NCBI GenBank assembly: GCA_041987545.1
Contig: JBHIWH010000002.1
Coordinates: 411,623 to 475,622 of the forward strand
Source of the DNA: JAJRXR01 sp041987545
GTDB taxonomy: Bacteria > Planctomycetota > Phycisphaerae > Phycisphaerales > UBA1924
DNA length: 64,000 nucleotides
Reading direction: 5' to 3'
In this document: positions 8,134 through 16,240 of the stretch, one piece after another
Layout: each line of letters begins with the position of its first letter
Numbering within the stretch: position 1 is the first letter of the stretch
The notes under the pieces: model-generated
What the model was told of the DNA's origin: nothing
Databases searched by the model: none
What the model saw: the letters and a program-made list of their open reading frames with translations, nothing else
Program-made: the position numbers and the translations under genes

Positions 8134-9648
8134 CTACGGGCAGCCGGCGGCGAAGACGGACAGGAACTCGATGACGTCGGAGAAGTCGTAGACACCGAGC
8201 GGCTCGGCGAGGTCGGCGGCGCCCTGCATGCCCGCGAAGGCGCTCAGGAAGGCGAGGATGTCGGAGAAGTCCAGCTCTCCGAACGGCTCGGCCAGGTCGG
8301 CGGCCGAGCAGCCGTCGGTGAAGAGGGCGGTCACGACGATCTCGAGGGTGGGCGTGTCCGGGTCGTCGGAGCTGACGAGGACGAGGCCCTCGAAGAAGCC
8401 GGGCGATGCCGGCGTGACGGTGATGGTGTGCTCGGCGCTGTCGCCCGCGGCGAGCTCGAAGTTCGCCCCGGGCGCGTCGATGCCGGGCGAGGCAAGCAGC
8501 TGGTAGTCAAGCTCGTCGATGCCGCCCGCGCCCCAGCGGGCGATGTCGGCGGCGTTGGCGATCGTGAGCGCGGCCGAGGCGGGGGCGCCCGAGGGGACGG
8601 CGCCCAGGTCCAGGACGGCCGGGGCGGAGACCTTGGCGGGGACGGCCAGATCGACGTACACGGGCAGGTGCCCGCTCTGGCCCCCGGTGGTCTGGATGAG
8701 GGCGAGGGCGATGGCGGGGCCGACCATGGTGTTGCCGTTGACGGTCAGGCCGAGGTTGTACGAGGAGCCGTCGTTGCCCCAGCACCGGTGCGAGTGGTTC
8801 GGGTCGTCCCAGGTGACGGTGGAGTACGGCGTGCCGGCGTCGCCGATGTAGTGCGTGCTCTCGTTGTCGATGAGCGAGGCGGAGAGGAGGAGCTGGTCGT
8901 AGCGGTCGTCCATGCCGCCGCCGCCGTTGGGGTCCTGAGAGTGGACGAAGCGGTAGGACGAGTTGTTCTGCCAGGAGCCTGGGGTGGCGATGGGGTCGAA
9001 GAAGCGGCCGTCGTTGTTGGCCTGGGCGCCGACGAGTTCCTGATATGCGGCCTGGCCCGAGGACTGGATGTTGAAGTCGCCGCCGAGGATGAAGGACCAG
9101 CCGTCGGGGAGGCTCTCGGCGTCGCCGCGGATGGCCTGGGCCTCGAGGAGGCGGCGGGCCCTGTCGTCTGAACTGCTGCCCGCCTTCATGTGCGACGAGT
9201 AGTAGGCGATGGTGGCGTCGTCCGAGGCGTAGCCGTAGGGCAGGAAGTCGTAGCGGTTGGTATCGCGGGGCTGGGCGGGGGGCGGGGCGCCGAGGGCGAC
9301 GATGGTCATGCCGAGGAAGGCGACGCGGGACTGGCGGTAGAACATCGCGTTGTCGGTGTCGCGGCCGTCGACGAAGGGGGCGGCGGCCCAGTCGCCGGGC
9401 GAGCCGGGGGCGGTGTTCAGGATGCTGACAAAGGCGTCGACGGCGCCCTGGGAGAGGATCTCCTGGACGGCGATGACGTCGGGGTCGAGGGAGCGGCCCT
9501 CGAAGACGCCGTAGATCGAGGTCTGGAAGGCGGCGTCGCGCCCGCCGGCGTAGTTGGTGATGTTCCACGTGACGACGCGGAGGCCGTCGCCGGCGAGGGC
9601 GGTGGAGGACAGCAGGAGGGCGAGGGCGCCCAGGGCGGTACGTCTCAT
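8134..9648 (-). CDS. Secreted EEP-family protein with GC-type dockerin-like domain (two units)
   Basis: 504 aa. The start at 9648 gives a clean signal peptide (MRRTALGALALLLSSTALAG) and has GGAG 11 nt upstream; the longer reading frame to 9711 is not needed. Residues 22-310 are an EEP domain: VVTWNITNY, AVQEIL, FILGGDFN and DDRYDQLLLS. Residues 335-440 resemble a choice-of-anchor-D/HYDIN-like beta-sandwich (LDLGAVPSGAPAS; SSDDPDTPTLEI). Residues 447-504 are the two-unit dockerin-like tag ending GCP. A TACACT -10-like box lies at 9677-9682. It is separated from the main array by the rho-ppa block. Confidence 0.88.
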   Translation of the reverse strand: MRRTALGALALLLSSTALAGDGLRVVTWNITNYAGGRDAAFQTSIYGVFEGRSLDPDVIAVQEILSQGAVDAFVSILNTAPGSPGDWAAAPFVDGRDTDNAMFYRQSRVAFLGMTIVALGAPPPAQPRDTNRYDFLPYGYASDDATIAYYSSHMKAGSSSDDRARRLLEAQAIRGDAESLPDGWSFILGGDFNIQSSGQAAYQELVGAQANNDGRFFDPIATPGSWQNNSSYRFVHSQDPNGGGGMDDRYDQLLLSASLIDNESTHYIGDAGTPYSTVTWDDPNHSHRCWGNDGSSYNLGLTVNGNTMVGPAIALALIQTTGGQSGHLPVYVDLAVPAKVSAPAVLDLGAVPSGAPASAALTIANAADIARWGAGGIDELDYQLLASPGIDAPGANFELAAGDSAEHTITVTPASPGFFEGLVLVSSDDPDTPTLEIVVTALFTDGCSAADLAEPFGELDFSDILAFLSAFAGMQGAADLAEPLGVYDFSDVIEFLSVFAAGCP

Positions 9649-9735
9649 CGGGTTCGGACTCCGGGGTGAGGGCCCGAGTGTACCGGGGCGCCCGGGCCCC
9701 GCCACAGGCAATCCTCACCGCGGGGTGCGGGGCGC

Positions 9736-9780
9736 GCGAAGAGGGCGCTCAATGCCGGGAACCTGGGCAGGGTGGGTCGG
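9736..9780. repeat. Dispersed ~45-bp intergenic repeat, copy 1
   Basis: Plus-strand form GCGCTCAATGCCGGGAACC then TGGGCAGGGTGGG, lying between the end of rho and the start of the EEP/dockerin gene. It resembles four other intergenic copies in the window (29151, 33791, 38691, 42401), sharing the core GCGCTCAA..., CCxGG and GGGTGG. This is the most diverged copy. Confidence 0.5.
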
Positions 9781-9781
9781 C

Positions 9782-11479
9782 TCAGCCCATCGACATCGTG
9801 ACGAGGAACTCGGCGTTGGTCTTGACCTTCTTGAGGCGGGTCTTGAGCAGCTCCATGGCCTCGACGACGTTCATGTCGGACAGCACCTTGCGGAGGCGGT
9901 AGACGAGCTCCAGCTCCTTGGGGTCCATGAGCAGCTCCTCGCGGCGGGTGCCGGAGGCGGCGACGTCGATGGCGGGGTAGATCCGCTTCTCGACCAGGCG
10001 CCGATCCAGGTGCAGCTCGGAGTTGCCGGTGCCCTTGAACTCCTCGAAGATGACCTCGTCCATCTTGGAGCCGGTGTCCACGAGGGCGGTCCCGATGATG
10101 GTGAGCGAGCCGCCTCTTTCAATTGCCCGGGCGGCGCCGAAGAATTTTTTGGGGCGCTGCAGGGCGTTGGAGTCCAGGCCGCCGGTCATGATCTTGCCCG
10201 AGTGGGGCATCTCGGCGTTGTAGGCCCGGGCGAGGCGGGTGATGGAGTCGAGGAGGATGACGACGTCCTCGCCGAACTCGACGAGGCGCTTGGCCTTCTC
10301 GATGACGACCTCGGCGACCGCGACGTGGCGGTGGCTCTGCTCGTCAAACGTAGACGCAACGACCTCGACGCTCGGGTCGCAGTTGCGCTTGAAGTCCGTG
10401 ACTTCCTCGGGGCGCTCGTCCACGAGCAGGACGATGATCTTGACGTCCGGGTAGTTGGTGGTGATGGACTGGGTCATCTTCTGGAGCAGGACCGTCTTGC
10501 CCGTGCGGGGCGGGGCGACGATCAGCGCCCGCTGGCCCTTGCCCAGGGGGGCGACCAGGTCCACGATGCGCATCTCGACGGACTCGGGGCCCGTCTCGAG
10601 GATGAAGCGCTCCTCGGGGTGCAGGGGCGTGAGGTCCTCGAAGTTGACCAGGTCGTGGATCTCGGAGGGGTCCTTGTCGTTGACCTTCTCGACGCGGAGC
10701 AGCGCGAAGTACCGCTCCGACTCCTTGGGGGGCCTGATGGCGCCGCGGACGGTCATGCCGCGGCGGAGGCCGAAGCGGCGGATCTGGGAGGGCGAGACGT
10801 AGATGTCGTCGGGGCCCGGGAGGTAGGACTGCTCGGGGGAGCGGAGGAAGCCGAAGCCGTCGGGCATGACTTCCAGGGTGCCCTCGCCGAACATGATGCC
10901 CTGCTTGGCGGCGCGGGCCTTGAGGATCTTGAAGATGAGGTCCTGCTTGGGGATCTGGTGGAAGTCCTCGAGGCCTTCCTTCTCGGCGACGTCGAAGACG
11001 TCGTCGATGGACATCCGCTGGAGTTCGGAGAGGCTGATGGCGTCGGCCTCGTCCACCTTGCCGCCGGAGGCGGCGATGATGCGTTCGAACTCCGCGGCCT
11101 CGCGCTCCAGCTCCTCGTCGGAGGGGAGGTGGGCGTAGTTGGTGGAGTGGTAGCCGCCACCCCCACCGCCGCCGCCGCCGGAGCCGCCCTTGCGCTTCTT
11201 GCGCTTGCGGCGTGAGCGCTGGTTCTTGCCCTGGCCCTGGCCCTGGCCGCCGCCACCGCCGCCCTGGCTGTTGTCCTGGCGGGAGTCGGAGTCCTGGGCC
11301 TTGGGCGAGTCCTTGGCCGGCGCCTCCTGCTTGGGGGTGGAGTCGGCCTTGGGCTTGGCCTCGGACTTCTGCTCGCTGGTCATGGCGTCTCCGGAGTCCT
11401 TCTTGCGCGAAGTCTTCTTGCGGGAGCGCGTGGGGCTCTTGGGCTTGGGCTCCTCGACGACATCAGTGGTCTTGGCCAT
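9782..11479 (-). CDS. rho: Transcription termination factor Rho with long basic/Gly-rich N-terminal extension
   Basis: 565 aa; hexameric RNA-dependent ATPase that terminates transcription. The start at 11479 (MAKTTDVVEE) is chosen; the frame continues upstream without stop but is non-conserved. Residues 1-147 are a low-complexity extension: Lys/Arg/Glu/Ser-rich, then two Gly/Gln runs around an RSRRKRKKRK cluster (88-97). The Rho N-terminal domain begins near 148 (ISLSELQRMSIDDVF), the cold-shock-like RNA-binding domain covers about 195-270, and the ATPase has Walker A APPRTGKTV (322-330) and LLVDERPEEV (351-360). The canonical E. coli protein is about 419 aa, so the extra length is all N-terminal. 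Confidence 0.97.
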   Translation of the reverse strand: MAKTTDVVEEPKPKSPTRSRKKTSRKKDSGDAMTSEQKSEAKPKADSTPKQEAPAKDSPKAQDSDSRQDNSQGGGGGGQGQGQGKNQRSRRKRKKRKGGSGGGGGGGGGYHSTNYAHLPSDEELEREAAEFERIIAASGGKVDEADAISLSELQRMSIDDVFDVAEKEGLEDFHQIPKQDLIFKILKARAAKQGIMFGEGTLEVMPDGFGFLRSPEQSYLPGPDDIYVSPSQIRRFGLRRGMTVRGAIRPPKESERYFALLRVEKVNDKDPSEIHDLVNFEDLTPLHPEERFILETGPESVEMRIVDLVAPLGKGQRALIVAPPRTGKTVLLQKMTQSITTNYPDVKIIVLLVDERPEEVTDFKRNCDPSVEVVASTFDEQSHRHVAVAEVVIEKAKRLVEFGEDVVILLDSITRLARAYNAEMPHSGKIMTGGLDSNALQRPKKFFGAARAIERGGSLTIIGTALVDTGSKMDEVIFEEFKGTGNSELHLDRRLVEKRIYPAIDVAASGTRREELLMDPKELELVYRLRKVLSDMNVVEAMELLKTRLKKVKTNAEFLVTMSMG

Positions 11480-11784
11480 GCGGCTCTTTCTCCATGGAGC
11501 GCGGGCGGGTGTGCGTGTCCGTGCGTGTTCCGCGGCTTGCCCGTGGATCCGGCGAGGGGCGCCGCGCTGCTCGTGCAGCACGGATCGGCGCGGGGCCGGG
11601 CGGGCGATCGGTTGCGAGAGGGGGTCGGGCCAGCGCAGCCGGCCCGACGGGTGACTCCTCAGATGATAGGGCGCCTTCGCGTGCGGGGACACCCTCGAAC
11701 GGATCTGGCCTTCACCGCGGACTTGTACGTCCGGGGTGGGGCCGGGGATCGCCTGATGATGCGATCGGGACGACCCTGAATGGG
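11480..11784 (-). promoter_or_regulatory. Non-coding leader/promoter region of rho
   Basis: 305 bp between the coaE stop and the rho start with no convincing coding sequence. On the minus strand a TATCAT -10-like box (11663-11668) is the only AT-rich hexamer in a very GC-rich stretch. It would give a leader of about 180 nt. Rho genes elsewhere are autoregulated through long leaders, so attenuation here is plausible but not shown. A short hairpin (gaccc/gggtc, 11772-11786) overlaps the coaE stop. Confidence 0.4.
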
Positions 11785-12420
11785 TCAGCCGCCATCGAAC
11801 GCCTTGCGGATCTCGCCGAGCAGGGCCTCGACCCGCGAGAGCAGGTCCTCCTCCGGCCCGGCATTGACAAGAATATCATCGGATCGGCGACGCTTCTCTT
11901 CAAGAGGAAGCTGGGCTTTTTCTCGTCGGGCCAGCTCTGATTCGTCCCAGCCGCGGGTCTTCTGGACGCGCTCCAGGCGTGCTGCGCGCGGGGTGTCCAC
12001 GAAGATCACCCGGTCGCACTCGTCGTCGAGGCCGGCCTCGAACAGGAGCGGCGCGTCGATGACGACCGCGGGGGCGCTCTCTCGCTCGGCGCGCTCGATG
12101 ATCTCGTCGCGGGCGGTGCGGGCGAAGGGGTGCAGGAGCGCCTCGAGGCGGCGGCGCTGCTCGTCGTCGGCGAAGACGATGCGGGCGACGGCCGAGCGGT
12201 CGATCTGGCCGTCGTCGCCGAAGACGTCGGCCCCCCACCACTCTTTGAGGCGTTGCTTGACGTCGTCGCGGGCGAGGGCGGCCCGGGTCTGGGCGTCGGA
12301 GTCGGTGACGAGGCAGCCGAGGGAGGCCAGGGCGCGGGCGACGGTGGACTTGCCCGAGCCGATGCCGCCGGCCAGCCCGATGACGGGCACGCGGCGCCCG
12401 GTGGACGCGGGCGGGCTCAT
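11785..12420 (-). CDS. coaE: Dephospho-CoA kinase
   Basis: 211 aa; phosphorylates the 3'-hydroxyl of dephospho-CoA, the last step of coenzyme A synthesis. P-loop GGIGSGKST at residues 18-26, followed by LGCLVTDSDAQTRAAL, then LEALLHPFAR and VIDAPLLFEAGLD, all characteristic CoaE motifs. The length is typical (about 200 aa). The start codon overlaps the stop of hpt (ATGA, 12417-12420 region), so the two genes are probably translationally coupled. The odd pairing with hpt is a nucleotide/cofactor housekeeping cluster rather than a pathway. Confidence 0.96.
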   Translation of the reverse strand: MSPPASTGRRVPVIGLAGGIGSGKSTVARALASLGCLVTDSDAQTRAALARDDVKQRLKEWWGADVFGDDGQIDRSAVARIVFADDEQRRRLEALLHPFARTARDEIIERAERESAPAVVIDAPLLFEAGLDDECDRVIFVDTPRAARLERVQKTRGWDESELARREKAQLPLEEKRRRSDDILVNAGPEEDLLSRVEALLGEIRKAFDGG

Positions 12421-13025
12421 CAGGCGTCGGTCCCCGGGCCCGCCCCATCGGCGCCGGCGAGGGCCTCGGAGCGGAGGACGGCGATCTCGGGGTGGTTGCG
12501 GTAGTAGCCGTTGTAGTCCAGGCCGTAGCCCACGACGAACTCGTCGGGGATCTGGAACCCAACGTAGTCGGCCTCGATGTCCGTCTCGCGTCGCTCCTTC
12601 TTGTCGAGGAGGACGGCGAAGCGCATGCTGGCGGGCTTCTGCTGGGCGATGATGCCGCGGACGAGGCTGAGTGTCTGCCCCGAGTCGAGGATGTCGTCGA
12701 TGACGAGGACGTGCTTGCCGCCCAGCGAGCGGGGCATCTCGGAGGCGAGCTGGGCGCCCTTGGTCTTGATGGAGGCGCCGGGGTAGCTGGAGACGGTGAC
12801 CAGGTCGAGCGAGAGCTTGATGGGCAGCTCGCGGATGAGGTCGGCGACGAACACGATCGACCCGGTCAGGATCGGGACGATGACGATGCGCCCCTCGTCG
12901 TGGGTCGAGGCGCCCTCGGCCTCGAGCTCGGCCTTGAGGTCGCGGGCGATGTCCTCGGCCAGCTCGTGCACGCGGGCTGTGATCTGGTCGCGGCTGAGCA
13001 GGACCCGGTCGATCTCGCGGAACAT
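12420..13025 (-). CDS. hpt: Hypoxanthine phosphoribosyltransferase
   Basis: 201 aa; converts hypoxanthine (and guanine) plus PRPP to IMP/GMP in purine salvage. The start at 13025 gives MFREIDRVLLSRDQI. Residues 43-160 carry the PRTase fold: VPILTGSIVFVADLIREL, then the PRPP loop VLVIDDILDSGQTL (106-119), then VLLDKKERRE and the C-terminal hood with FVVGYGLDYNGYYRN. The 718-codon frame that runs on upstream is a fortuitous extension. A TATCCT box lies 6 nt before the ATG with no Shine-Dalgarno, suggesting a leaderless mRNA. The 3' end overlaps the coaE start. Confidence 0.95.
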   Translation of the reverse strand: MFREIDRVLLSRDQITARVHELAEDIARDLKAELEAEGASTHDEGRIVIVPILTGSIVFVADLIRELPIKLSLDLVTVSSYPGASIKTKGAQLASEMPRSLGGKHVLVIDDILDSGQTLSLVRGIIAQQKPASMRFAVLLDKKERRETDIEADYVGFQIPDEFVVGYGLDYNGYYRNHPEIAVLRSEALAGADGAGPGTDA

Positions 13026-13031
13026 GGGGTG

Positions 13032-13037
13032 AGGATA
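13032..13037 (-). promoter_or_regulatory. -10-like box of hpt, leaderless spacing
   Basis: TATCCT on the minus strand with exactly 6 nt to the hpt ATG. With normal -10 to +1 spacing transcription would begin at the A of ATG. No Shine-Dalgarno is present. Confidence 0.45.
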
Positions 13038-13066
13038 GCGGCGCGGGCCCCGCCCGGGCGGGGGCG

Positions 13067-13627
13067 TCACAGCCCCGCCATCGTCCCCTGGCGCCTGGCG
13101 CGGGAGTAGCGGCGGAGGGCGTCCTCGATGATGGCGTGGGCGGCCTCGGCGGGCATGATCTCGTCCACCTCCACCTCCTTGCCCTCCAGCATCTTGTAGT
13201 CCTCGAAGAACCGCTTGAGCATCTTGAAGGTGTGGCTCGGGAAGTTGCTCGCCTTGCGGTAGTCGGCGAACTCGGGGTCGTGGCAGAGAACGGCGACGAT
13301 CTTGTGGTCGGGCTGGCCGTCGTCCACCATCGTCATGACGCCGATCGCCCGGGCGTCGCAGACACACAGCGCCGGGATCTTCTCGGTGCAGAAGACGAGA
13401 ACGTCGAGGGGGTCGTCGTCCTCGGCGAGGGTCTGTGGGATGAAGCCGTAGTTGGCGGGGTAGTAGACCGCCGAGCTGAGCACGCGGTCGAGGCGGAGCA
13501 GACCGGTGGCCTTGTCGAGCTCGTACTTGTTGGACGAGCCCTTGGGGATCTCGATGATGGCGCGGAAGTGGCCGGGCAGCTCGAGCCCGGGGACACCCGG
13601 CGTGACCTCGTGCCAGGGGTGGATCAT
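13067..13627 (-). CDS. ppa: Inorganic pyrophosphatase (family I)
   Basis: 186 aa; hydrolyses pyrophosphate to orthophosphate in the cytoplasm. The family I signature DDDPLDVLV is at residues 70-78 (D70, D72, D75 metal ligands). Other conserved parts are IEIPKGSSNKYELDK (26-39), YPANYGFIPQTL and KMLKRFFEDYK. The length is typical of bacterial Ppa (about 175-200). A TATCCT box lies 9 nt before the ATG and no Shine-Dalgarno is visible. It is separated from hpt by 41 bp and probably transcribed from its own promoter. Confidence 0.96.
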   Translation of the reverse strand: MIHPWHEVTPGVPGLELPGHFRAIIEIPKGSSNKYELDKATGLLRLDRVLSSAVYYPANYGFIPQTLAEDDDPLDVLVFCTEKIPALCVCDARAIGVMTMVDDGQPDHKIVAVLCHDPEFADYRKASNFPSHTFKMLKRFFEDYKMLEGKEVEVDEIMPAEAAHAIIEDALRRYSRARRQGTMAGL

Positions 13628-13636
13628 GGGGAGTGG

Positions 13637-13642
13637 AGGATA
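13637..13642 (-). promoter_or_regulatory. -10-like box of ppa, near-leaderless spacing
   Basis: TATCCT on the minus strand, 9 nt upstream of the ppa ATG, giving a predicted leader of about 0-3 nt. No convincing -35 hexamer was found at 17 bp. Confidence 0.4.
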
Positions 13643-13853
13643 GGACTGGCCGTGGGCGCCGGCTCGTCCCGCGCACCATTCGGGCGCCCGGGAGCCGGCG
13701 CCGCGGCGCGCCGATCAGCCTCTCGGGCAGGCAGGCGCGTGTCGCCTCGCCCAGAGGAAGTCCTCGCCTCCGGGCCGTACGGTGCCGGGTCGGTTGTTTC
13801 GAGATTGAGGATGTCTGTACCCGGTCGCCCTGCGGCCCAGCGAGAAGGTGTTC

Positions 13854-14666
13854 ATGACGATTGTGGAGCAGTGCATGAGTGAGCGAGAGGGCGCCGCGGA
13901 ACTCCGCCGCGCGGTCGAGGGCCTGGAGATCGCGCTGCCGCCCCTGGACAGCGACCAGGACGAGGAGTGGGTGATCGCCAAGACGGAGGACGGGTGGCGG
14001 AAGATCCGGCTCCACGACTACAACGAGGTCTTCAAGGTCCCCGGGCTGTACGAGAAATGGGTGTACGAGACACTCAGGTGCCAGTCGCCGACGAAGATCG
14101 CGGACCTGATGGCCCGGGCGCTGCTCCGCGAGGGGGCGCTCGCGGGGGACTGCGTGACCCTGGACCTGGGCGCGGGGAACGGGTGCGTGGCCGAGGAACT
14201 GGAACGCATCGGGCTGACCAAGTTCGTCGGCGTCGATCTGATCGCGGAGGCCGCGGAATCCGCGGAGCGTGACCGCCCCGGGCTGTACGACGACTACGTG
14301 GTCTGCGATCTGACGGACCTCTCGCCCAAGCAGCGGGCGCGGCTGGAATCGCACGCGTTCAACACGCTGGTGTGCGTCGCCGCGCTCGGGTTCGGCGACA
14401 TCCCGCCGCTCGCGTTCGCGACCGCGTTCAATCTGATCTCCGACGGCGGCTGGATCGCGTTCAACATCAAGAGCAACTTCCTCGAGGCCGATGACACGAC
14501 GGCGTTCGCCCTCTTGGTCAAGCGGATGATGGACGAGGGCGTGCTCGGATCGCTGCTCGAGGAGACATACACGCACCGGCTCAACCCGCTGGGCGAGCAG
14601 CTCGAGTACGTCGCGATCATCGGTCGGAAACTCCGCGCGATCCCCGACGCGTGGGTCGCGGGCTGA
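13854..14666 (+). CDS. Class I SAM-dependent methyltransferase
   Basis: 270 aa from the ATG at 13854; a second ATG at 13875 has a better Shine-Dalgarno (GGAG, 6 nt) and would give 263 aa, so the start is uncertain. The N-terminal 95 residues include WRKIRLHDYNEVFKVPGLY, typical of a bacterial methyltransferase group often annotated as type-11/25-like. The SAM motif I is VTLDLGAGNGCVAEEL (about residues 100-115), followed by GVDLI and a D-L acidic turn. A later FNIKSNFLE may be motif IV/post-I. The substrate is unknown. It is convergent with the first main-array dockerin gene, 6 bp apart. Confidence 0.85.
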   Translation: MTIVEQCMSEREGAAELRRAVEGLEIALPPLDSDQDEEWVIAKTEDGWRKIRLHDYNEVFKVPGLYEKWVYETLRCQSPTKIADLMARALLREGALAGDCVTLDLGAGNGCVAEELERIGLTKFVGVDLIAEAAESAERDRPGLYDDYVVCDLTDLSPKQRARLESHAFNTLVCVAALGFGDIPPLAFATAFNLISDGGWIAFNIKSNFLEADDTTAFALLVKRMMDEGVLGSLLEETYTHRLNPLGEQLEYVAIIGRKLRAIPDAWVAG

Positions 14667-14672
14667 GGAACG

Positions 14673-16181
14673 TCACGGGCAGCCGGCGCCGAACAGCCCG
14701 AGGAAGGCGACGACGTCGCTGAAATCCCACTGGCCCGTCGGCGGGGCGAGGTCCGCCCCCGGCGCCGCGTTGGCGAAGGCCCCGAGGAACGCGACGACGT
14801 CTGAGAAATCGAGCTGGCCGAACGGCAGCGCGAGATCGGCGGGGCTGCAGGGGATCGCGCCGGGGACGAACTCGTGGGCGCCGATGTCCACGATCGGGGC
14901 GCTGCCCGAGCCCGTGTCGGCGGTCGCGGGGTCGTCGGCGAACCGGGCGGCTCCGGCGAAGTCGGCGGTGATCCCGATCGGCACGCAGGCGTTGTCGCCC
15001 GCGTCGATGGCCGGCGAACCCGGGGCGGGGCGGAGGTCGTCGTCGGCGGTGCCCACGATGTTGTCCGGGCCGTCGGCGTCCACGAGGGTCGCCGCGGCCG
15101 GGTTCAGGTTGAACGAGCTGGCGTAGACCGCCCCGGTGGCGTTGGGGGCGGCGGTCTCAACGAAGAGGCTGTTGCAGACCGTCCCGCTGACGGCCAGGTC
15201 GCCCCAGATGGTCGTGCCGACCTCGGCGGTGTTGGCGAAGAACGTGTTGTTGGTGATCGTGAGGGTGGCGTCGATCGCGCCGATGGCCGCGCCCTGCCCG
15301 CTGGAGATGATCCCGACGGTCTCGACGTCGTTGGCGGTGAAGATGGAGTTGGTCACGACGGCGTCGGCCTGGAAGAAGCCGACGGCGCCGAAGTCGATCG
15401 AGCGGACGAAGAGCCCGGCGCCTACTCGGGCGGAGTTGGCCACGAACAGGCAGCGGTCGATGGTCGCGGTCGTGCCGAAGATCGCGACGGCGCCTCCATA
15501 GTCGGAGACGTTGCCCTCGAACGTGCAGCGGGCGATGTCGATGACGGAGCCGAAGAGCTCGAACTCGTCGTTGAAGCCGACGCCGGTCATGATCGCGGCG
15601 CCGTCGAAGTCGGGCGACGTGGCGCCCTGGGCAGTCGCGTTGTCGGCGAAGACGGAGTCGGTGACCGTGGCCTCGCCCGCGTAGACGCCGAGGGCGGCGC
15701 CCGAGTCGGTGCTCGTGTTCTGATCGAACCGGCACCCGCTCACCATCACCTCGCCCAGCGTGCAGGCGACGGCGCCGCTGATCGAGGTCGGGCTGTTCAT
15801 CGTGAAGTGGCAGCCGTCGATCGAGACGATCGAGCTGCTCATGTCGATGGCGCACTCGAAGCCGCGGATCGTGATGTCCTCGAAGGCGACCCCGGTCCGG
15901 TTCGCGACGGCGAAACAGGTGATCGACGCTCCGCCGCCGTCGAGGATCACGTCGGCCGGGTCGCCGGACGCGGACCGGATGACGACGCCCGAGAGCGGGA
16001 CGTCGATCTGGGCGGCGATCGGGTACGTGCCGGGGGCGATCACGACCTCGTCGCCCGGGGAGGCGACGGCCAGCGCCGCCTGGATCGTGGGCTGATCGCC
16101 GGGGACGTTGATGGGCGCCGCGACGGCGGCCGGCGCGAGCGAGACCGACAGCAGGACGGGCAGCGGGCGGCTGGTGCGCAT
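14673..16181 (-). CDS. Secreted right-handed beta-helix protein with GC-type dockerin-like domain (two units)
   Basis: 502 aa. The start at 16181 is set by a GGAGGGAGG Shine-Dalgarno 4 nt upstream and a signal peptide (MRTSRPLPVLLSVSLAPAAVAA). Residues 25-430 are a parallel beta-helix: PGDQPTIQAALAVASPGDEV opens the fold, followed by repeated C-x-F-x-x-N strands and the end marker VDIGAHEF. Such helices often bind or cleave polysaccharides, but no catalytic residues were recognised. Residues 445-502 are the two-unit tag ending GCP. The stop is 6 bp from the convergent methyltransferase stop. Confidence 0.88.
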   Translation of the reverse strand: MRTSRPLPVLLSVSLAPAAVAAPINVPGDQPTIQAALAVASPGDEVVIAPGTYPIAAQIDVPLSGVVIRSASGDPADVILDGGGASITCFAVANRTGVAFEDITIRGFECAIDMSSSIVSIDGCHFTMNSPTSISGAVACTLGEVMVSGCRFDQNTSTDSGAALGVYAGEATVTDSVFADNATAQGATSPDFDGAAIMTGVGFNDEFELFGSVIDIARCTFEGNVSDYGGAVAIFGTTATIDRCLFVANSARVGAGLFVRSIDFGAVGFFQADAVVTNSIFTANDVETVGIISSGQGAAIGAIDATLTITNNTFFANTAEVGTTIWGDLAVSGTVCNSLFVETAAPNATGAVYASSFNLNPAAATLVDADGPDNIVGTADDDLRPAPGSPAIDAGDNACVPIGITADFAGAARFADDPATADTGSGSAPIVDIGAHEFVPGAIPCSPADLALPFGQLDFSDVVAFLGAFANAAPGADLAPPTGQWDFSDVVAFLGLFGAGCP

Positions 16182-16203
16182 GGGACCTCCCTCCGAGAGC
16201 CCG

Positions 16204-16232
16204 AGCGTACCGGGCGCCCGTGGTCGTTCCAA
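16204..16232 (-). promoter_or_regulatory. Promoter-like element TTGGAA-17-TACGCT
   Basis: Minus strand: TTGGAA (16227-16232), 17-bp spacer, TACGCT (16204-16209), 22 nt before the beta-helix gene start at 16181. It matches the spacing of a housekeeping sigma promoter and recurs upstream of other array genes. Confidence 0.5.
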
Positions 16233-16240
16233 GCGGGTCC

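Noticed and set aside
11525..11779. An 84-codon plus-strand ORF in the rho leader region
   Set aside because: Arg/Gly-rich composition typical of chance frames in GC-rich DNA; more likely a non-coding leader.
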